Notes under the pieces: model-generated
Database searches by the model: none
What the model saw: the letters and a program-made list of their open reading frames with translations, nothing else
What the model was told of the DNA's origin: nothing
Position numbers and translations under genes: made by a program
Shown here: positions 10,726 through 22,246 of the stretch, piece after piece
Layout: the number at the start of each line of letters is the position of its first letter
Position numbering within the stretch: the stretch's first letter is position 1
From: Monoraphidium neglectum
Lineage: Eukaryota; Chlorophyta; Chlorophyceae; Sphaeropleales; Selenastraceae
Reading direction: 5' to 3'
Length of the DNA: 32,698 bases
Assembly (NCBI RefSeq): GCF_000611645.1
Contig: NW_014013510.1
Span: forward strand, 9,143 to 41,840

Positions 10726-11035
10726 ACTGCTGTTGCATACTTGTCGGGAGATTTTTGGGGCGTGTTTGAGCAGAAACAGCGAGGTTCTAGGAAAGCGGCG
10801 TTCATGACATCTTACGCGTTGGCCTGTGCATTGTGCCAGGCACACCTGCATTCACGCCCCCGCTTCCTGTGAGCTTTGCACAGGCTGAGTCCTGGTGACC
10901 TGTGCGTGACAACAAGTGACCACGGTGCTCATGTGCATCAGTGTCCTTGCCTGCCTCCAGATAATTGGCCTTACTCACCAGAAAAATTAGGCGCGTGGAG
11001 TGCCACGTGACTGCTAGCATCTCACGTCTCAAGAA

Positions 11036-11060
11036 CACTGCAGTGCACTACTGTAGTGCA
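11036..11060. promoter_or_regulatory. Paired palindromes upstream of the methyltransferase gene
   Basis: CACTGCAGTG (11036-11045) overlaps a 17-base palindrome, TGCACTACTGTAGTGCA (11044-11060), about 210-235 bases before the predicted ATG. A CACGTG hexamer lies on each side (11004-11009 and 11065-11070); these are G-box/E-box type sites for bHLH or bZIP factors in plants and algae. A regulatory role is inferred. Confidence 0.4.
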
Positions 11061-11269
11061 TGAGCACGTGCGGCATGAGCAGGCCGGCGGACAGCTACAT
11101 GGTGCGGCAGCATTTGTGAGCCCAATCAGGCGGTGTGAGGTTGTTATATTATCTGGATGTTCATTACGCACTCTCCTTGGCTGCGTTGTTGCCTGGAACG
11201 CATTTTCTCATAAATCCACTCCTGCAACTCTCGTCTGCAGCTAGCACTGTCCGTGACAGCAGACAAAGC

Positions 11270-12901
11270 ATGAGAGCCCTTGCACACCGTAACACCTTGT
11301 GTCGGCCGCCACCTCGAGGCGCGGTCTCCTGCAGAGCAGCACCAGCAACGACCGTCGCTACGCGGCCTGTGCAGCTGCAAAACGACACGCGTGCGCTTCT
11401 TAAGGCGGTATGTGATGCTCAGCAGCAGCAGCAGCAGGAGCGACAGCAGCAGGAACAGCCCAGCACCACTGCCGCTGCCGCCGCCGAGCAGCAGGACCTG
11501 CTCACGCAAGTGTACGAGCAACTGGATGAGGTGAGAGCATGGGTGTGACTTACGTGCAGGAAGGGGCTCTCTCTCTCACCTCCATGCAGGTTCAGGCAGC
11601 CCCCTCTCACTTGTGGCGGTGCTCTTGGTGCAGTACATGCTCGTGCACCGCACCCATGAATTCATCCTCCCCCGTTGCGGCCTTCGGCTCGACCACGCAA
11701 CATGCACACCTAAAAAAGGAGGTGTTCTTCAGCAAGGGCGGCTGGCTGATCCCGGCGCGGGAGCGCGCGCTCATCGATTCAATCAGCTCAGGGGCGGCAA
11801 CTTATGGTGAGGGGCGCGCAGCTGGCACCATGCGGCTCCCGAGCACCCAAGCTTGCGGGGCCCTCCAGGGGCTTTGCCGCTCAATTTTACAAACAATGCA
11901 CAGCTGTGGAGCAGCTTGCCACTGTACCGTGCCTGCATGTCTTGCGTCTGCCACCGCTGAAACGAATGCAGCTGCGACCCCCTGCTGCTCTGTCTGCAAA
12001 TCCAATGCTAACGCCCACACCACCCACTAAACGCTGCCAGGGGAGGTCATGCCGGCCGGCATACTGCGGCTGCTGGAGATGCTGTCCCTCGACGGCTCGA
12101 GCACATTTTGCGACCTCGGGAGCGGCATCGGGCGCGTGGCGCTGTCGGCGGCGATGCACTCGCGGGCCGCAGGGGTGGTGGGGCTGGAGCTGTCGGACAG
12201 CCGGCTGGAGCAGGTGGGGGGCCTTTGATACCTGCGACAGCGCGCCCCAAGCACCTGTCATGCCTCCCGGGTGCAGATGCGAGATGCAGGGTGTGTAGTG
12301 CTGCAGGGTGTGTAGTGCTCTCAGCCAGCAGCCAAGCCGCCAGGCCGCGCAAAGCGTCGTGCTGCTTGGTGACCGCCTTGCTGCGGCTGCCGTCGTCCCT
12401 CCTTGAATCTCACACTGTCCACGCCCACACGCGCAGGCCGAGGCCGCGGCAGAGGTGCTGTCCGGCCTTGGCGTCCCGCTGCGGCCCACGCGCTTTGTCA
12501 GCGCCAACCTCGCCACCTGCGACCTGGAGGCCGTCGCGGGCGCCACCCACTACTTCATGTGCAGCACGGCCTTTGGCGCGGCGCTCTGCCGGTCCCTGGC
12601 GGAGCGCCTGTCGCGCTGCCCCAGCTTGCAGGTGCTGGTCACGTCGCGGCCCCTGCCGCCGCAGCCGTACCTGCTGAAAGTGGGCCAGATCGACGGCGTC
12701 GAGTACTCCTGGATAGCCAACGGGCTGGCGCACGTCTACGTGAAGAGCTGGGCATCCGCGCCGCCCGCGGTGCTCGCGCGCTTCCTCTGCCGGGACGGCG
12801 TCTGCTGGGCGCCGCCGGCGGGGCCTGCGGAGGGGGCGTGGCGCCGGGGCTTTGTGTTTGGGGACGACCTGCTCGCCGTCGCGCCCGCGGCCGGGCAGTA
12901 A
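11270..12901 (+). CDS. DOT1-like SAM-dependent methyltransferase, putatively organelle-targeted
   Basis: Four exons, 11270-11530, 11590-11806, 12041-12213 and 12437-12901 (TAA), join in phases 0, 1 and 0 to give 371 residues. The N-terminus (MRALAHRNTLCRPPPRGAV) is basic, hydroxylated and free of acidic residues, like a chloroplast or mitochondrial transit peptide. A Gln/Ala-rich segment follows. The catalytic part begins near ARERALIDSISSG; TYGE (158-161) matches the entry motif of DOT1 enzymes, FCDLGSGIGRVALSAA (182-197) is the SAM-binding motif I, and VVGLELS follows. YFMCSTAFG matches the place of the DOT1 FVNNFAFG motif, and VLVTSRPLP that of IVSSKPFAP. DOT1 enzymes methylate histone H3 Lys79, but bacterial and algal relatives act on other or unknown substrates. 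The start was chosen because it gives the transit-like N-terminus; the frame is open further upstream. Confidence 0.82.
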
Positions 12902-13314
12902 AGCGGCGGGCGCGGCGCCTGAGCGCCGCGAGGGTGGCTGGCGTGGCTCCATCCTGCTGATGTGGCGTCGGGACTCGTGTCCTGGCCGGTGTATTCTTTC
13001 GTGACAACCTCCCCCCTTCTTTGTGGCGGCAGCGCTGCGCCTTGTCGAGGTTGCGTACTCGGCGCGCTGCATCCAAACGGGCCGCTCACCACTTGGATGG
13101 GCCGTGCACATTATCAAGCTGTCTTCTTTCTGCCAACTGTTCTATTTGGCATTCACGATGTCCGCTCAATCAATCAACGCTTGCCTATTGTGGCTTTGCC
13201 GTGCCCACTTAATTTCATCACACCCTGCTTTTGCATGCACTGCATTCTCCCAAAACAACTGCGGCACAAGGTCTGCGGCACTGCTCTCCCTTCATTATGT
13301 TGGCATGCCTGGGC

Positions 13315-13319
13315 TGTAA
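13315..13319 (+). promoter_or_regulatory. Candidate poly(A) signal TGTAA of the methyltransferase gene
   Basis: TGTAA lies 414 bases after the TAA stop in the convergent spacer. It is a position-based inference from the chlorophycean UGUAA signal. Confidence 0.4.
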
Positions 13320-14076
13320 GCCGGCCTTCACAGTTGAGGAGGTGCTGGGCCAGGCACACAAGGCCGCGTGAATGAAATGGACAGCATTTGGTGTGGTAGA
13401 GATGTTGACAGAACAAAGCCCAGCACTCCAAGGTGTTGCAAAGGCAAGTGCTTAGACACCAGCATATGTATGCACCAGGACATTTGAGCGCGATGGTGTT
13501 GTCCACTGCTGCTGCCGCTATCCAGATGACTGACAGCGGCAGCTGTGGCCGACTAGTGAGCAGGCACCGCTGTCAACAATAGGCCCTCTTCCTTCCATAG
13601 CAGCCGTGGCTGCAGTGGGATAGTGTGCGGCTTCTGCTATGCAACAGGCCCAGGAAAGCACCGCTTTCAGAACAAGCAGATGCGTGGAGGACAATGGGGT
13701 GGCATTGGCAGGCTCATGACGCGTGCGGGGTGCAGCGTCCGTGCGTTGTCTTGCTCCGCGGAGCACCTGCGGATTGCCTGTGGGCGTGGCTGGCAGGCTG
13801 CCAGGGGGCTCGCACACCTGCCGTGCGTGCCGCCCTCATCAGAAAGCTTGGGAAGCGCCCGCAGCTCGTACTTGTTTGCACGTATGGGTCAGGCGTTCTT
13901 TATGCAGGTGAGCAAGGCGTGGTGGGCCTGGCGGGAAGCCGTGTTCATCACCCTCAGGAGGATCCTGGCTGGATGACGCTTGCTGGCAGCCTGGTGGACT
14001 ACACCTTTGCCAAGGATCACCCTGGCAAACACCACGCAAACTCATGGTCCGGTTCTACATGTCAGCTCTTAGCTCA

Positions 14077-14081
14077 TTACA
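14077..14081 (-). promoter_or_regulatory. Candidate poly(A) signal TGTAA of the giant minus-strand gene
   Basis: Read on the minus strand, TGTAA lies 66 bases after the TGA stop at 14149-14147. The close spacing supports both this gene end and this strand. Confidence 0.5.
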
Positions 14082-14146
14082 ACTATGTCAACAGTTCCAG
14101 CGTCGCTGCCGGAACAACCATCAAGGGGCCGTGTGGGAAACACTGG

Positions 14147-15748
14147 TCACTCGCTTGGCCGAACCGCCGAGCCGCGCTCGAGCGCCTCACGCAGGCCCTG
14201 CACCCGTTGAATGAGCGCGTCGATGCCGTCCAATGCACTGCCGCCCTCTTCAGGCCCCAAACTGGAGCCCTCTGACAGTGCTGGTGCACCCCCCCGTCGC
14301 CTTGCAGGCTGGTTGCTGCGCTGCCCACCAACACCGCTGCTGCTACCGCCGTTGCCGCCGCCGCTGCCGCTGCCGCTGCCTGCGACTGGACTACCCCAGT
14401 TGCCTCGAACGTCGCCCGGCGGCTCGCGGTCGCCCTCACTGCCGCCACTGCCCCCCGTGGCTCCGCCGAGCAGGCACTCCAGTTCTGCCCGCACCCCCGC
14501 CGCCGCCTGCAGGCAGCTGGTCACAGCATCCTCTTCCTCCCCCTCCTCCCCATCGGCGCCGCAGCTGCCGCCCTCCCACCACGCTGCGCCAGGCCCTGAG
14601 CTGTCAGCCACGGCTGCGGTGGCCGTCTTCGCCGCCCCCGCGCCGCCTCTGCCGCCACCGCTCCCGCTACCACGGTCTGCTGTGGCGCCGCCGTTGCTGG
14701 TGCCGCAGGCAGCATCAACTTCGAGCAGCCAGCCTTCCAAAACGGGATAGCGCACCAACAAGCCGTCCACAGCAAACAGCGCGCCCTCCAGCCGCTCCTG
14801 CAGGCGCCCCGCGCTGCCAATCGCGCCAGAAAGCGCATCTGCAATGTCCCCGCCGCATCCGGCCCCGCTGCCGCGCGCATGCGCCGCGGCCACGGGCGTG
14901 GATTCGAGTGGCGAGGCGCGCTGGCGGCGCGCTGTGCGTGCGGGTGAGCCGCCGCTTGCGCGCTCGGCTAGCAGCTCGCGGCGCCGCTTGCCAGAGCGCG
15001 GGGAAGTAGGCGCAGAAGCGGCCCCACTGGGCCCCAGCTGCTCAAACGCACAGTTGCTGCGCCACCCTGCCTCATGAGCTGCAGCTGCTCTGTTGCTGCG
15101 GCCGGGGTCGCGCGCCTCCTCACCCCGCCACGCCGAGTGGCCGCAGCCCCAGTCGCCGCCAGGGGAGCCCGGCTGCGTTTCGCTGCCGACGCTGGCCCCG
15201 CTGCCGAGGCTCTGCGTTGAGGGCAGTTCGTCAAACATGCCTGGTGGGCTGGCCGCACCGCGGAGAGGTGCTGCTGCCGCCGCGAACGCGCTACCGACCG
15301 GGTCGGGACTGCATAGTGAGCTGTAAGACAGCGGGCTGCCCCCTGCAGAGGGCTCCGCCGCCAGCTGCTGGTACTGCGCCTCCCAATCCTGTACGCCTTC
15401 TGAGGCGAGTGCTGCCGCTGCGCGCCGCCTGCGCGCCGGGCTGGAGCTCGCACTCCGGGTCGGCGCGTTGCGGCTGTGGCTGCGCCTGCGCCTGCGGCGG
15501 TCTGGACTGCTGCTGTCGTGGCGACGCCCATCGCGGCGGCGGGCAGCGCTGAGCCGCCGCGCGCGGCGCGCCCCCGCGCGGAGATCGCTCGCCAATTGCC
15601 GGATGTGCTGCTGTTGGACGGACGCGCGGCCATCGCTGCTGCTGTCGCCGCCTTCAGGCTGCTCCGCTGCCTCAGTCAACGATGCCGGGGATGGGGACCT
15701 GTGGCTGTGCAACCTAGGTGATGGCATGATAGGGGGTACAGAGCAGGT

Positions 15749-15792
<44 letters not shown>

Positions 15793-18700
15793 CGCGCAGG
15801 GTGCTCGTGCAAACTGGGCGTGTTGATTGCGCCGTGCATGATCAGAATACACGCAAGCAGCGATGCCACACCAGTGCCCAGAAAGGCCGCAGGATTGGCG
15901 CCTCCTCGACCCAGGTGATGCTGTCGCATCCCCCATCTTCCGCTCACCTAAGCGTTGAGGCTGGTGACGCGTCCGCAACCACCGATTGCTGCTGCAGCTG
16001 CTTTTGGGGTGGCCTCGCCTCCGTGCTTGCGCTGGTCTCCCCCTCCTCCCATGTATGCTGCCGGCCGCTGTAGGTGGAGGGCTCAGGGGATTGATGCAGC
16101 TGGGAATCCGCCTGCAGCGGCTGCGGCTGGGTTTGCCATTGCTGCTCCAGCACCCCAGATCCAGGCGATGCTGGTTGGGGCGGCTGCTGCAGGTCGCAGC
16201 TTGAGCTTGCAGACCTCCGAGGTTCCTGGTGCTGTTCAGGTTCTGGTGCCCTACCGCTGCCTGCTCTGCTGCTGCCTGCTCTGCTTCTGCTTCCGCCGCT
16301 GCCGCCACCGCCGCCACCGGCGCTGCTGGTACCGCCTCTGCCACCCCTGCCGGCACAGCCGCTGCTGCCGCTCCTGGCCCCAGCTGTGCTGCTGGCGGCA
16401 CGCGACGGGGATGCTGGGAATGCCGCCCGGCTTCCTGCCCCCGCAGCTGGCTCTGCTGCTGCCGAGCCTGGTGCTGCCACCTCCGCCTCTGGTGCAGCTA
16501 CGGCAGCGGCATCTGCCGCTTTGAATCCATGGTCTGCGGCAGCGAGTGCATGTTGAAGCCCTGCCAAGCCCAGGAGGCGCGCATCTGCCTGTGGCCCAGC
16601 TGAGGGCAAAACAGCCTGTTGCGCATCCGTGGACGGGTCTGGCGCCAGCGGTGCCGCCACTTCTGCTGCTCCTGCTCCTGCTAGTGCTGCTGCAATTGCC
16701 GCCGCCTGCGTCGCCGCTGCCATGGGCGCCAGTATCCGCGCCTCCTCAGGAGCCTGCTCCATGGCGCCTGTCCCCACAGGAGCCGGCACCTTCTCTGCGC
16801 CTGCTGTCTCCACCACATGCCCAGCTGCCGCCGTCTCCTCCTCCTCCTCCTCCTCCCCCTCCTCGATCTGCAGGCCGGCCGCTTTTCCAGCGTGCTGGCG
16901 GCCGTCGTCAAGCAGCTGCGTTGGCCCGTCTTCTGCTGCCAGCCGCGCCGACGCTTCCCCGACCAAGTCCTCCAGGCGGTACCCGTCCAGGCAGCAGCTG
17001 GCGCCCAGCGCCGCAGATGGCCAGTTCTGGATCGACAGCTGCTGCCACAGCCGCGAGCTGTCTGGCAGCGCCTCCCCCGCTGCCGCTCCGGCGACCTGCT
17101 GATGGACCCGCGCCCCCACCGGGCGCAGCAGCGGCGGCAAAGGCGAGAGCGCCTCGCGGGCGGGCGGCGGCAGGTCGCCCGATGCGGCGCCCTCCACCTG
17201 AGCAGATGGCCGCAAAGCCCCTTCCAAGCAGTGCGTTGATGCAGCATTTTTCGCCTGCCCCTGCTCCGCCGTTTCTGGCTCCGCTGCCTCCTCTGCCTCG
17301 TTCGCCCGCCAGAAACCCTGCAGGTGCTGCCACACAGGCAACGGCGGCAGTTCTGCCGTGCCCTCTGCCTTCCATGCCCCTGCACCATCATCCTGAAGGC
17401 TGCAACTGCTGGGTGTCCGTCTGGCCACTCCGTCCCAGCCCTCGCTGCCGCTGCTGCTATGGTCGGCGCCACATGCCCGCGCCGCGCTCTGCTCCGCGGG
17501 CGCCGCGGGGTGCGCCGCCTCGCTGTCCGCCGGGCCTGGTGACTCAGCACTGCCGATGGACTCTGCTGGTGCTTCTGATGCTGCAGCTGGCGGCACTCCC
17601 GCCACATCGGCCCCTGAAGAGGGCGAGCAGCTGTTAGGTGCGTGTGCAGGGCAAGGCGTGTTGCCAACCGCTGCCCCGCCTGCCACTGTGCAGGGGGAAG
17701 CTAGCACTGGATCCTGCTCTGGCATCCACAGCACTGCAACAGGATTCTCATTCGGCAGAGCCATGGGCGCAGGTGTTGGCTCATTCAAGTGCGATTCTGC
17801 TGGTGCTGGCGCCTCAGCCGCTGTCGGGCCATGTGACGCCGCGTCGTCCGCCGCGGCGCCAGCGTAGTCATCTGATGCCAGGTCAGCCGACACACCGCGC
17901 ACAGCCCATGCCGGCTCTTGCTGTGCCTCGCCATCGCCACCCTGAGCCAGCACGGCCTGCAAGCCCAGCCCAGCCAGGCCTGGCAAATCGTCCAACCACT
18001 GGAGCTCTGCTTTGTCAAATTGCTCCTGCGGCTGGCTGGCAGACGAGTCTGTGGTTCGCCGTGAGGGCGACGAAAGACTCAATTGCTGCTGCTGTTGATC
18101 GCCTTCGTCGCCCTCGCCTGCGCCGTGCGGCTTTGGGCTGCCAGCGGCGTGCCTGGACGGATTCTGCGTGATGCTTGGCTGGCTGGACGGGCAAGAGCGC
18201 GCTGCAGGTGCCAACACTGCAGCTGTTCCGATGGGGCTGCTCTTGGAGCCAGCAGCCTCCACGGTGCTGCCGCTGGTAGGCGCCATGGCAAGAGGCGCAG
18301 CCTGCGACGTGTTCGTGCAAGGTTGTGTGGGTTGCTGTTGCAGCTGATGCTGAGGCAAATTTGGTCGCAGCCGCAGGTCTACGCAGCAACAGCAGCAACC
18401 ATAGCATCAGTATCAGCACCAGCATATCCTGCATATCCTGATTTGCAGCCAGCCTGTTGATTATTTGCCCGCTGCACCAGCCAGGCAGCTACGGCCACAG
18501 CAGAGGGACCCCACCTGCGCAGCCGCAGCTGGCGACTGCGAGCCAAACCAGCTCTCAAGCGCGCCGCCTTGCTGTGGCTCCAACGCCGCATCAGCTGCCG
18601 CCGTCGCCGCCACGGAACCGCAGGCCTTCGCGTTCACTGCCTGCACAGCAGTGTGCGGGGCAGCCTCGCATGCCGCTGATGGCGCGGCCGCACCCACCCG

Positions 18701-19043
18701 GCCCCTTGCGCCCGCACCGCCTCGGTCGCCTTCAGTTGCCGCGCCCCCCTCCTCCTGAGACAGCCGCTGCGTCGAGCTCACAGCGGCTTCCACCAGCTGC
18801 CCTGCTGCAGCCCCAGAATCCTGGGCGCCGCAAAGGTCGGCTGTCAACGGCTGCCCTGCCACTGCGACGGGGCCGAGCGGGGAGGGCGGCCGCAGAGCCA
18901 TCGGCCACCGCTGGGAGTCATCGCAGGGCCAACTGCGGCGGCGCGCGGCCAACAAACCTGTGTCCCTGGCGTTCAGCGACGGTCGGGGCTGGAAGGGCAT
19001 TTCGCGTCGCACAAACGGCTCCGGCTGCTGTTTGTCCTGCTCG

Positions 19044-19084
<41 letters not shown>

Positions 19085-22000
19085 AGGAGGCGGAGGCAGC
19101 TGATGCTCCTCTGATGCGGGCTCGTCCTGGCGCTGCAGCAGCTGAGGTATCGGTGTGCCGGCCTGGGCTGCCTGCTTTGTTGCCTGCACCACAACATCGG
19201 GCCCTGGCAGAGGCGCAGGCCCCTCTTGCACTGCTGGTCCCTGCCCCAGCGGCAACGTCTGTCCTCCCTCACATGCCTGGTGTTGCATCGCCGTCGCCGC
19301 GCCCAGCCGCGACGGCTGCCCCGCGGCAGGGTGTGGCTGCGGGGCGCTGCGGATGGACGCGCCGGGTGAGGGCGCCAGCTGCTGGCCCAGCTGCTGCTGC
19401 AAGTAACGGTCTAACAGCTCTGCTGCGGCCACCAACGTGCCGCTGCTGATGCCATCACCAAGTGGCGGGGCCAGCAGCATGGGCGCGGCTAGCTGAGCGA
19501 TGGGTAGGGGTGCGTGCGCCAATGAGGATGGGGCCTGCGATGGCGGACAGGTACAGTTGAGTACACAGGGTTGGGATGTGCCATCGCAAAAGCTGCACAA
19601 GCGCACTCTGACATTATCCACACCACAATTGATGATGCCATGCAAAGACACCTTGTCAACTCACCGACGAGCAGCTGCTCTTTTCAGAGCTTGTTGGTTT
19701 AGAGCCAACTGCTGCACGTGCTGCCGCACCCTTGGATGCTCCTGCCCCCGCATTGGTTGCCGCCCTGCCATGCCGAAATGGACCATCTGGAAACTGTGCT
19801 GCCGCTGCCGCCCCTGACGCTGACGCCGCGTCGTCCGTGACACATGTATCCCTCCCCGCAGCCCCCCTGTGTGCAGCCGAGGCTGCCGCCGCCAGGCATG
19901 CGGGTTGATCGCTGTCCTGCAGCCCGGCGCTCTCAGAGAGTGCAGGCGAATGTGCAGGGCCCTCTGGCCACTCCGCAAACAGCGGGTTGGTGATGAGGGG
20001 GGTGCCCTGGATCCACTCGCTCGGTGAACGGGCCGACGGTGCGACGTTACGTGCCTGCACGCCGCGCCGCGCGGTGCTGCCGCTTGCGGGCGTCGCGAAC
20101 AAGGGGTTCATGCGCAGGGGCGTGGCGAGGCGGCTGATCGCAGCTGCTGCAGCAGGCGGGGACGCAAACAGCGCCGCTGCCGTCGCCGCCGCGGCCGCCG
20201 CACCGCTGCTGCTGAAGCTGTCCACACCTGACCACGAAGCCAAAGAGTCCGCCAGCTCGGCGCCCACAAAGGGCCAATGGCTCCTGCCGAGGTCGCATGT
20301 CGCCTGACGGCGCGCAAAGCTGCTGGAGACCCTGCTGTCCCCCGAATCCCCCTCCCTGCTGCTGGTTGACCCGAGACTGAGCGCCCCGCCGCGGCCGCGG
20401 ATGCCGCCAGCGTCCCCGCCTTCACTGCTGCCCGCTTCATTGTCGTCTGCCGCGAGGGCGCCGGCAGCAGCTGGTGGGGCTGCTGTGGGCGTGCCCACAT
20501 CCTGCAGAGTCGCAGGAGCGGCGCCCTCGCCGCCCGCGGCGAGCGCGCCGCCAGCGCGGTAGGCTTTTCGGCTGCTCACAAAGTCCCTGAGAGCACTCAC
20601 AGCCTCATCAGCTCCACCGCTGCTTACCTGGCTGCAAGGGACGCTGCCTTCGCCATGAATGCTGCAACCAACGCCAACGCAGTCGCCCGTGTGGCTGACA
20701 CGTTCGGTGGTCACGCCAGGGGTGCCTTCAACACCGAGAGCCCCGCCCATACTGCCACGGCTGCTGCTCTGGCCGCCGCCGGGCTCGGCTGAGACAGCGC
20801 GACCGCTGTCGGCCGTGCGACTTCTGTCACCTGCGACAGCCCCGCACCCAGCCGCAGCGGAATCCTCGCCAGCGGCGCCTCTTGTTGGGCTGTCGCCACC
20901 GCTGGCACTCCCGCTGCTGCTGCTGCTGCTGCTGAACGGGTGCCGCAGGCCCAGCCAGTTCCTGTAGACAGCCAGGCGCCCGAGGCTCCTGGCAGCCTCC
21001 AAGCCGCGCGCAGGTGCCACGAGCGCCTCCATGGGACAGCCGCCAGCCCCTGTCCCCTGCTGCCCAAGAGCCTCAGAGCCTGCTGACGCAGTTGCAAACG
21101 CCACCCCTGCCTGAGCCACTCCAGCTGCAGCTGCCCCTGCGTTCGCTGACGCCGAAGCAGCGATGGCGCCCTCAGAGACAATGGTCAACGCCGGCTGCAA
21201 GAGTCCGCCGCTGGTTCCCCTGCTATCATTGTGGCCAGCCCGGCCCTCTCCAGCGCCGAGCCCCTCCTCTGCGATGCTGGCACATCCTGGCCCAGCTCCC
21301 CCGCTGGAAGCAGAACGGCTGAGGCGATCCTGAGGCTCCAGGGGTGTGGAAGCTGCGCGCTCTGTGAGGTCTGCGAGGGCTGCTTTGGAGCGAGCTGCGG
21401 CGCTGCCGTCGGCCTGCTCGCCTGCCGCCACAAATCGCTGCTGCTGCTGCTGCTGCTGAGCTGGCGGCGTGTGCAGCAGCGGCGCTGCTGGAGGCCCACT
21501 GCCAGCGACACCGCTCTCTGATGCTGCCTGGCTGCCTACCCTGGTTTCCACAGCGTTGGGCAGCATCACTTGCCAAGGCTCAGCGACTGCCGCCTGTTCC
21601 GCTGCGATCCAAGCGCTTGCACCCGTAGTCGTATCGCCCCGCAAGCCCTCGTTGTGCGAGACACCGCTGCCGCCGCCGCCGAATCCGGCTTGAAGGCCCG
21701 TGCCGAACATCTCCTCAAGCTGCAGCCAATCTGGCAGCAGGCGGTCCGGCTGTGGCGGGTGCGCGGCGGCTGGGAACAGCGTGTCCGCGCGCCGCTCAGC
21801 GTCCCCACCAGACTCAAACAGCACGCCCGCCAGCAGTGCTGCTGCACCCGCTGCGGCGGCCGAGGGGAGCGCCGCGGGTGGCCGTGCGGCGGCGGACGAG
21901 GTGGGGCTGTCGCAGGGCATCCATGCCCCCAGCATTCCAGCGCCCGCAAACGCCGGCGAGTCGGGAGCCGGCACAGTGAAGCGCTCCCAGGCCTCTGCTG

Positions 22001-22206
22001 CCGCAGCGGCCCAGGGCAGAGCTGGTGTTGCTGATGCAGGCTCTGGCCTGAGTGGCGGAGAGCTGAGGGCTGTGACCAGGTGATCCGCCGCTCGAAGGGG
22101 CTTGACCTCACTGCCGTCACGCAGGTTGGATGACTCCACCTGCTCCTGCTGCTCCTGCTGCTCTAGCTGCTCCTGCTGCTCTAGCTGTTCCTGCTGCTCC
22201 TGCCGC

Positions 22207-22246
<40 letters not shown>

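Larger units (their letters stand above)
10386..11269. other. Intergenic spacer: channel 3' region and methyltransferase upstream region
   Basis: No convincing gene is present; the open frames are short and match nothing I know. The left half is probably the channel 3' UTR and contains TGTAA at 10721-10725. The right half holds two CACGTG hexamers and a pair of palindromes (annotated separately) and is the likely promoter and 5' leader of the methyltransferase. Confidence 0.6.
12902..14146. other. Convergent intergenic spacer between methyltransferase and giant minus-strand gene
   Basis: This stretch should contain both 3' UTRs. It has a plus-strand TGTAA at 13315-13319 and a minus-strand TGTAA at 14081-14077. 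A plus-strand open frame at 13625-14275 runs into the antisense of the minus-strand gene, has no recognisable domain and is not called. Nothing else was seen. Confidence 0.6.

Noticed and set aside
11135..11269. Earlier ATG for the methyltransferase
   Set aside because: The frame is open back to 11135, but the extra 45 residues are hydrophobic and unlike the family, and the ATG at 11270 directly begins a transit-like presequence. The earlier start is not fully excluded.
13625..14275. Plus-strand open frame of 216 codons
   Set aside because: No recognisable domain, no splice-consistent partner, and its end overlaps the antisense of the giant gene's last exon, which has better support.
16546..17637. 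Plus-strand open frame of 363 codons, Pro/Leu-rich
   Set aside because: It is the reverse-frame shadow of the GC-rich giant minus-strand gene, with only Pro/Leu/Ala low complexity.
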